A program made the position numbers and the translations under genes. The notes under the pieces were generated by a model. It was not told the origin of the DNA and made no database searches. It worked only from the letters and a program-made list of their open reading frames with translations. Shown here in pieces: positions 60,949 to 64,000 of a stretch of 64,000 bases of DNA. Source of the DNA: Microlunatus antarcticus (GTDB lineage: Bacteria > Actinomycetota > Actinomycetes > Propionibacteriales > Propionibacteriaceae); NCBI RefSeq assembly GCF_014193425.1, contig NZ_JACHZG010000001.1, positions 2,108,001 through 2,172,000 on the forward strand. Reading direction: 5' to 3'. The first letter of the stretch is position 1. Every line of letters begins with the position of its first letter.

Positions 60949-61295
60949 GGGTGTTCTCCTTCGATCGGCGAGTTGCTACTCACCGATTACCCACGTGCCG
61001 GCAGCGGTAACGCCCGGTCCATCGCGCACAACACGCGAGACTTCCTACAGACCTCGGGGTCGAACCGGGTCCCGGCGATCCACCCGAGCACGCCCCGGTA
61101 CGCCCCGGCATCGCGCGGACGGGCAGGTCGGGCAGCCGCGCGGTGCGCCAGCCCAATGAGCACCCGCAGCCGTCGGCCCTCGACCCCGCGCAGGAGCACG
61201 GCGGCTCCCGCTCTTGCCGGATCACGAGGAGCCGGACGCGACGCCCACCATCAACTCGAACGTGGCCGGTATCCGGCCGGCGCGCTGCAGTAGCT
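60949..61295. other. Intergenic stretch upstream of the dehydrogenase
   Basis: Contains the promoter side of the dehydrogenase operon; no gene is recognised. Frames on both strands are Arg/Pro-rich without motifs. Confidence 0.45.
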
Positions 61296-61565
61296 CGTCG
61301 AGAATCGTCGGTGCTGGCGTGCTCGCCGATCGAGCAGGGCCGCATCCTCGACTACGCGACATTGGGCGACGTCGCGACCAGGCACGGCATCAGCCTCGTA
61401 GCGGCCGCTCTGGCATGGGTGCTGCGTCGCGACTTTCTATGCATTGTCCCCGAGGCGAGCAGCCCGGAGCACGTGCAAGACGACGCCACGGCACTGGAAG
61501 TGGAGCTGACCGACGAGGACCTGAATGCTCTCGACCGTACGTTCCGGCCGCCAACTGAACCGTGA
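61296..61565 (+). pseudogene. Aldo/keto reductase remnant (C-terminal third)
   Basis: ACSPIEQGRILDYATLGDVA and AWVLRRDFLCIVPEASSPEH closely match the aldo/keto reductase at 42207-43040 (SPIEQGRILADATLGDVA). About 84 codons of the C-terminus remain; the catalytic tetrad is gone. It lies on the far side of the composite transposon from the intact relative. Confidence 0.82.
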
Positions 61566-61715
61566 CCCTTGGAGATCCTTTAGTTCCGTGGCTAGGCGTG
61601 GCACATCCGCGCAAACACGCCTCCAAGTCCCCGCGGGGGGTGTACCTCGGCCGCAAGATCGGGCCGCGACGGTTCTTCACCGCAGGAACGTCACCAACGT
61701 CCTGGTCTGGCACAG

Positions 61716-61979
61716 CTAGGCCGGGATTTTGTCAGCGAGGATGTCAATCTTTTCGATCACTGGTTCGGAGAAAAGTACGCCGGTGTTAGATCCGAGCGCC
61801 TGGCCCACGCCGCCCGCCAGATGGGCGTCTCGTGCCTCGTCATCGGGGAACACGTCGTACACGCCGAACGTGGACGGCCCGAATTGGATGGCAAACCAGG
61901 CGATCGTGCCCGGCTCCTCCATCACAATGGATCGAGCTTGGCCGAGGAAGTCTGCTAGTTCCGTCTCCTTGCCTGGCAA
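61716..61979 (-). pseudogene. Antibiotic-biosynthesis-monooxygenase-like protein, truncated by ISL3
   Basis: Residues read PGKETELADFLGQARSI, EPGTIAWFAIQFGP and VYDVFPDDEARDAHLAG, the ABM dimeric ferredoxin-like fold. The first strand of the domain is missing: the element at 61983 begins four bases before the readable start (TTG). About 12-15 residues are lost, so the fold is probably unstable. Confidence 0.75.
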
Positions 61980-61982
61980 GGC

Positions 61983-63409
61983 GGCTCATCCCAATCGGGG
62001 GTGTAGAAGTTGGGGTCTGAAGCCGCCGGTCTCGAGCAGGCTTCGGGCGATGTAGTTGGTCAGGTTGCGGAACCCGAGTGCGGAGCCGCGCAGGTGTTCG
62101 AGCCGTCCGTTGAGCGCCTCGGTCGGCCCGTTGCTGGTGCCGGGTCGTTCGAAGTAGGCGAGCACGTCAGCGGCTCGCTTCTTCAGGGTCCGGCCCAGGG
62201 TGGTGAGCTCGGTGAGCACCTTGGGGACGCCGGCGCTGAGGTCGGTGATCAGCTTCTCCATGAGCTCGCGGCCACGTTGCCGGTCCTCGTGGCGATAGGC
62301 GGCGATCATGCGCTGGTAGACACCCCAGGTCGCCTCGACCTCGACGTGAGCGTCATCAACGAACAGCGCGCGTAGCTTGTCGGTGAGCAGGTCCGCGCCG
62401 GTGTGCAGCGTGCGCCGCGACTTGTAGAGCGGGTCGTCCCTGAACCCACGGTGCCCGTGGATCGCGAGTTGGACCCGGCGCCGGCACCTGTCGAGGGCGT
62501 CACCGGCCAAGCGCACGACGTGGAAGGGATCCATCACCGTGACCGCGTCCGGGATCTCCTCTGCAGCGGCGGTCTTGAACCCGGTGAAGCCGTCCATCGC
62601 GACCACCTCGACCGCGTCACGGAAGGCGTCGTCGCGGTCGGCGAGCCAGGTCTTGAACGCCGCCTTCGACCGGCCCTCGACCATGTCCAGCAGCCTTGCT
62701 GGGCCGGCGCCATCGCGGACCGGGGTGAGGTCGATGATCACGGTGACGTACTTGTCGCCACGCCTGGTGTGGCGCCAGACGTGCTCATCGACGCCAATGA
62801 CCTTCACGCCCTCGAACCGCGTGGGGTCGTTGATCAGCAGCCGCTTGCCTTCGGCCAGGACCGCGTTGTTGGCGGTGTCCCACGCGACCCCGAGTCCCTC
62901 GGCGACACGGGCGACGGTGAGGTGTGCGACCACGATCCCTTCCAGCGCCCACCGCAGCCCGGTGCGCGAGAGCTTCGCGCGTGGCTCCGCCGCGGCGCTG
63001 GTGTCTTGGCGCCACACGTGTCCGCAGTCGGCACAGCGGTAGCGGCGCACTACAACTTCCAGCACGGTGGGTCGCCAGCCCAGCGGCTCGTGGGCCAACC
63101 GCCGGATCACGGTGTCACGAGCAGCGCCTTCGCTGCCGCACCGTCGGCACCACTGATCTGGTTCCACCACGCGGCACGCGAGGACCGCACGATCCGGTTC
63201 AAGTCGTTGCCCGGTCACGCTCAGACCGAGGCCGTCGAGTCGAGCGAAGGCGGTCAGGTCAGGGCGGCCGAAGCCGGCCGGCGGGGTAGCGTCGGACACG
63301 TCGAGGTCTTTCGGATGGATGGCGTAGGAACCTCCGTCGTCGGGAGACCTCGACGTCTATCTGCGGACCGACGCGCCCGGCCGACCTACACCGTCATCTG
63401 GGAAGACCC
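61983..63409 (-). mobile_element. ISL3-family insertion sequence, third element
   Basis: Ends are imperfect 24-bp inverted repeats: left GGCTCATCCCAATCGGGGGT, right (reverse complement) GGGTCTTCCCAGATGACGGT, each followed by GTAG. About 1,427 bp. Flanking 8-mers (GGCAAGGC and CTGAAACG) do not match, so no target duplication remains; adjacent DNA was probably deleted or rearranged. Confidence 0.82.
61986..63299 (-). CDS. ISL3-family transposase (intact)
   Basis: A 437-residue transposase with zinc-ribbon cysteines (CRRCG, CADCGHVW), a helix-turn-helix (LTVARVAEGLGVAWDTANNA) and the DDE set: IGVDEHVWRH, VMDPFHVVRLAG and SNGPTEALNGRLEHL. Full length and free of lesions, and clearly divergent from the frameshifted pair. 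It might act on its own ends only. Confidence 0.92.
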   Translation of the reverse strand: MSDATPPAGFGRPDLTAFARLDGLGLSVTGQRLEPDRAVLACRVVEPDQWCRRCGSEGAARDTVIRRLAHEPLGWRPTVLEVVVRRYRCADCGHVWRQDTSAAAEPRAKLSRTGLRWALEGIVVAHLTVARVAEGLGVAWDTANNAVLAEGKRLLINDPTRFEGVKVIGVDEHVWRHTRRGDKYVTVIIDLTPVRDGAGPARLLDMVEGRSKAAFKTWLADRDDAFRDAVEVVAMDGFTGFKTAAAEEIPDAVTVMDPFHVVRLAGDALDRCRRRVQLAIHGHRGFRDDPLYKSRRTLHTGADLLTDKLRALFVDDAHVEVEATWGVYQRMIAAYRHEDRQRGRELMEKLITDLSAGVPKVLTELTTLGRTLKKRAADVLAYFERPGTSNGPTEALNGRLEHLRGSALGFRNLTNYIARSLLETGGFRPQLLHPRLG

Positions 63410-64000
63410 CTGAAACGTCTTCGACGACGACGGGACCGGCTAGGAGGAGGGCGCGGTGAGCTAAAAGAATGGAGCTTGCTCGGCTTCGACGCCGCCGCAA
63501 GCTCCGGTGAAACGGTCGGTACTGGTCGGTCGTCGTCGGTCACCACCGGATGGCGGCGCCCCCCACTCTCGGCGTTTGCGCAGGTCAGCGGCTCGTTCGC
63601 CCAGTGGGCGCATCAAGCGATAGACGCAAAGCCGACGTGATTAGGTCGTCGGTTCGATTCCGACAGGCGGCTCTGGCGAACAGCCCCTGACCTGCGGAAA
63701 CGCAGGGCAGGGGCGGTTCGGTTCTGGTGGTCGCGCGATGCGCTGGCCTCACGGCTCTGCCCGACACCGACGTCGCTCTCCTCTGCGACGGACCCCTCGC
63801 CGGCTGAGCGCTCGCAGCCCGCATCCTGTCCGTGTGCCGATAGGCCTCGCTCCGCTCGGCAACGCGGCGTGGCGTTGTGTCGCGACCTGGACGTGCGAGG
63901 TGTCAACGGTGCGTCGGCGCAGCGATCGTTGTGTGCGCAGCGAGATGTTCCATGCCGCACGGGCGACGCGCACGAACGCAACGCCCCGGAACGCCAACGA
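63410..64000. other. Non-coding right edge with hairpin and tRNA fragment
   Basis: No gene is supportable. A 9-bp stem GGAGCTTGC (63471-63479) / GCAAGCTCC (63497-63505) and the tRNA 3' fragment at 63648-63672 are the only structures. Minus-strand frames reading NRTDDLITSALRL here are the familiar false translations of tRNA sequence. Confidence 0.5.
63648..63672 (+). other. tRNA 3'-end fragment (Thr-like), possible attachment site
   Basis: GTCGG-TTCGATT-CCGAC is a perfect T arm, followed by AGGCGGC and T, like the acceptor strand and discriminator of actinobacterial tRNA-Thr. The preceding AGGTC fits a variable loop, but no anticodon stem, D arm or 5' acceptor strand (GCCGCCT) is present at tRNA distance. 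Fragments like this are often left by integration into tRNA genes. Confidence 0.55.

Noticed and set aside
63585-63981. Minus-strand proteins containing NRTDDLITSALRL or ESNRRPNHVGFA
   Set aside because: These are the well-known false translations of the reverse strand of tRNA sequence.
1-64000. CRISPR array
   Set aside because: No regularly spaced identical direct repeats were seen; the dispersed repeats are far apart and not spacer-like.

Overview
The window is high-GC DNA from an actinomycete (Actinomycetota; genus not resolved). The signs are GTG and TTG starts, many ATGA/GTGA stop-start overlaps, and protein families typical of that phylum. It is largely accessory DNA: I see six transposase copies (two IS110-type and four ISL3-type when broken copies are counted per element end), a dispersed non-coding repeat at five places, and at least eight broken genes.

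1-16 kb and 19-22 kb form a fluoride-response island. Three fluoride (crcB-motif) riboswitches are visible, at 9778-9842 (+), 21716-21780 (-) and 7988-8058 (-). The first heads phosphoglycerate-mutase-like, UspA-like, crcB, crcB. The second heads UspA-like, crcB, crcB, then a Na+/Ca2+-exchanger-type antiporter. The third heads a deleted crcB (only its last 37 codons remain) coupled to two MutS-like ATPases. A complete enolase gene, the classic fluoride target, lies between them. Around these are a VIT-like protein with a DUF211 partner, an MFS transporter with a dynamin-like GTPase, and an ilvD gene with a divergent MmyB-type regulator. Two back-to-back IS110 elements (16-19 kb) split the island.

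22-44 kb holds small stress and metabolism modules: a TDT transporter with LysR, DUF202 and sulfite-oxidase-like proteins, an ArsR/permease/DUF305 metal module, a two-gene module of unknown role bounded by dispersed repeats (28-30.5 kb), an esterase/VOC/MFS/MarR drug-response cluster, an ankyrin lipoprotein with a beta-propeller partner, and the ribulose-monophosphate genes hxlB-hxlA next to an unusual HATPase-LuxR regulator. These are followed by a PIN-like protein, an aldo/keto reductase and an interrupted ltrA.

44.6-61 kb contains the clearest new structure. A 12,679-bp composite transposon (45641-58319) is bounded by two identical-length 1,472-bp ISL3-family copies in direct orientation. 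It sits in a zinc alcohol/formaldehyde dehydrogenase gene and is flanked by a perfect 8-bp target duplication, GCTTTACC. Its cargo is catabolic: a cytochrome P450 with a single-component ferredoxin-FAD-NADH reductase, both subunits of a 3-oxoacid CoA-transferase, a thiolase, a LysR regulator, and a four-gene cupin/aldolase/NTF2-like/DUF3500 operon behind tandem palindromes. The split host operon continues to the right (DUF-like protein, PfpI/DJ-1 protein, small ORF, second formaldehyde-dehydrogenase-like gene).

61-64 kb has an aldo/keto reductase remnant, a monooxygenase-like gene truncated by a third, intact ISL3-type element, and a tRNA 3'-end fragment. No CRISPR array, rRNA or complete tRNA was found.
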